Source of the DNA: Terriglobia bacterium
Lineage (GTDB): Bacteria > Acidobacteriota > Polarisedimenticolia > Polarisedimenticolales > JAIQFR01
Direction: 5' to 3'
DNA: 42,655 nt
Assembly: GCA_020073205.1 (NCBI GenBank)
Contig: JAIQFR010000034.1
Span: 1-42,655 of the forward strand
Made by a program: the position numbers and the translations under genes. Shown piece after piece: positions 41,734-42,655 of the stretch (the first letter of the stretch is position 1; every line of letters starts with the position of its first letter). The notes under the pieces were generated by a model. The model was not told where the DNA came from, made no database searches, and was given only the letters and a program-made list of their open reading frames with translations.

Positions 41734-41936
41734 GCCTGGTTCTTGGCGAAAAAGGCCGCGCGCTCCTCGGTCGTCAGGCCGGTCTTCCCCGTCGAGCGGT
41801 CCGCCCGCGCCTGCCGCACCCAGTTCCCCAACGCCGAAGGGGTCAGATCCAGCTCTCGCGACACCGCTCCGATGGTCTTCCCCTCATCCACGACCAACCG
41901 GACCGCCCCGGCTCTGAACTCCTCGGTGAACCCTCT
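41730..41936 (-). pseudogene. IS3-family OrfA fragment with internal deletion
   Basis: Helix-turn-helix part of OrfA: FTEEFRAGAVRLVVDEG, then AVSRELDLTPSALGNWVRQAR. A stop (TGA) precedes the fragment in frame at 41937-41939, and no start codon remains. After GLTTEERA the frame jumps straight to AFFAKNQA, so about 25 residues of the usual leucine-zipper part are deleted in frame. Not functional. Confidence 0.72.
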
Positions 41937-42655
41937 TCAATCGGGACGGAAACTGGGAGATCTACTTCGCACGCGTAGCGTGCTGCGAAGACGCCGACGG
42001 TGACGGGTCGGACTCTTGCCACGACTGCGACGACACGAACGCGGCGATCTACCCGGGCGCGCCCCAGATCTGCGACGGTGTCAACAACGACTGCAATTCG
42101 ACAGGCTGGCCGTCGCTCGCGGGGACGAATGAATCCGACGGCGACGGGGATGGTTTTAGCGAGTGCGCGGGCGACTGCGACGACGTGTGCTCTTCCGTTC
42201 ATCCCGACGCTCCCGAGGTGAACGACGGCCTGGACAACCAGTGTCCCGGCGAGCCCGGCTACGGTGTCGTGGACGAGATCTCCGGGACCAGCGGGTTCTC
42301 CGTCCCGGGCGACAAGAACGCTTTCTGCTGGCAGGCGCAGGCCGGAGCGACGGAGTACGGGGTGGTCCGCTCGCCTTCGCCGCGCTTCTCGGGGATTTGC
42401 CCGGGGACGATCACGACGGCGACCTGCTGGAGTCCGCCAGACGATCCGGCGCCCGGCGTCGTGTACTACTTCCTCGTCCGCGCGACCGCCCCATACCCCG
42501 GGAGCTGGGGGCAGGACTCAGAACTTCGAGTGGTACCCCTCCCTAGCCCTGGAGGCGGTCCGGCAATACGAGGAGATCCCCAACGAGCAAATCATCGGGT
42601 GGATGGGGCCGACCGGCCTCGACAACGTCCAGATGGGCCAGCACGTGCTGAAAAC
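41930..42655 (+). pseudogene. PD40/MopE-like metal-binding repeat protein, 5'-truncated, open at the window end
   Basis: The frame opens after a TGA at 41927 and begins mid-domain with FNRDGNWEIYFARV, a TolB/PD40-type propeller strand. It continues with two MopE-like calcium or metal motifs (DADGDGSDSCHDCDD, PGAPQICDGVNNDCN, then SDGDGDGFSE, AGDCDD, HPDAPEVNDGLDNQC) and a beta-rich domain to GSWGQDS. MopE-type proteins are secreted. The upstream part was removed by the IS3 remnant. After about 42515 this frame becomes low-plausibility Arg/Pro-rich sequence, while the frame of 42519 reads sensible protein (QNFEWYPSLALEAV), so a frameshift or junction is likely. Confidence 0.7.

Larger units (their letters stand above)
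41557..41936 (-). mobile_element. IS3-family insertion sequence remnant
   Basis: Adjacent fragments of OrfA (41730-41936) and OrfB (41557-41733), in the IS3 order and with the overlapping GTGA stop/start typical of that family. Both ends are missing: OrfA lacks its start and OrfB lacks the DDE catalytic core. No terminal inverted repeats were seen. Confidence 0.75.

Noticed and set aside
1-42655. CRISPR array
   Set aside because: No regularly spaced direct repeats of 20-40 bases were seen.

Overview
The window is a GC-rich (about 70% G+C by eye) bacterial chromosome segment with densely packed, often ATGA- or GTGA-coupled genes. Several features suggest a Gram-negative, aerobically respiring bacterium, perhaps an Acidobacteriota-like or related deep-branching lineage: an outer-membrane TolC/MacAB exporter, an Exb/Ton-like complex, a complex I operon, a eukaryotic-type Ser/Thr kinase, an MglA-type GTPase and a MopE-like metal-binding protein. 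The assignment is inferred from gene content only. Two TTGACA-type promoters suggest a standard housekeeping sigma factor.

Layout. 1-553: 3' end of an oligopeptide ABC transporter ATPase. 629-6342: five-gene exporter operon (TolC, Yip1-like membrane protein, MacA, MacB ATPase, MacB permease). 6358-7731 (minus): GT39-type mannosyltransferase. 7823-11307: ExbB, two ExbD-like proteins, TonB-like protein and a TPR protein, all start-stop overlapped. In this complex the residues thought to carry protons are missing from all three channel subunits. 11470-23996: complex I operon in the order A, C, D, E, F, G, H, J, K, L, M, N, without nuoB or nuoI. 24042-26423: the membrane (F0) half of ATP synthase without F1. 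26455-31879: receptor-like Ser/Thr kinase coupled to two secreted or periplasmic repeat proteins. 31866-33147 (minus): ECF sigma factor and zinc-finger anti-sigma factor.

33541-39124 is the most distinctive region. It is a signalling module with an RsbU-type phosphatase, a CheY-like receiver, a 73-residue protein, a fusion of an MglA-family GTPase to a GAF/histidine-kinase, a broken RsbW-like kinase, a PAS/HisKA protein without an ATPase domain, and a STAS anti-sigma antagonist. A roughly 210-bp AT-rich patch (37745-37960) cuts off the RsbW-like gene and supplies the first ~45 codons of the next gene.

39087-41047 (minus) encodes a CPBP protease and an isoaspartyl peptidase/asparaginase. From 41048 to the end the DNA is scrap-like: a tRNA-3'-end-like motif, a strong hairpin, a small possible membrane protein, an IS3-family remnant, and a PD40/MopE-like gene that is truncated 5' and seems to switch reading frame near 42515.

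Functionally the window joins respiration (complex I and F0) to envelope energisation and export (Exb/Ton, TolC-MacAB), followed by envelope or stress signalling (kinase, ECF sigma, partner switching). No rRNA, intact tRNA or CRISPR array was seen.
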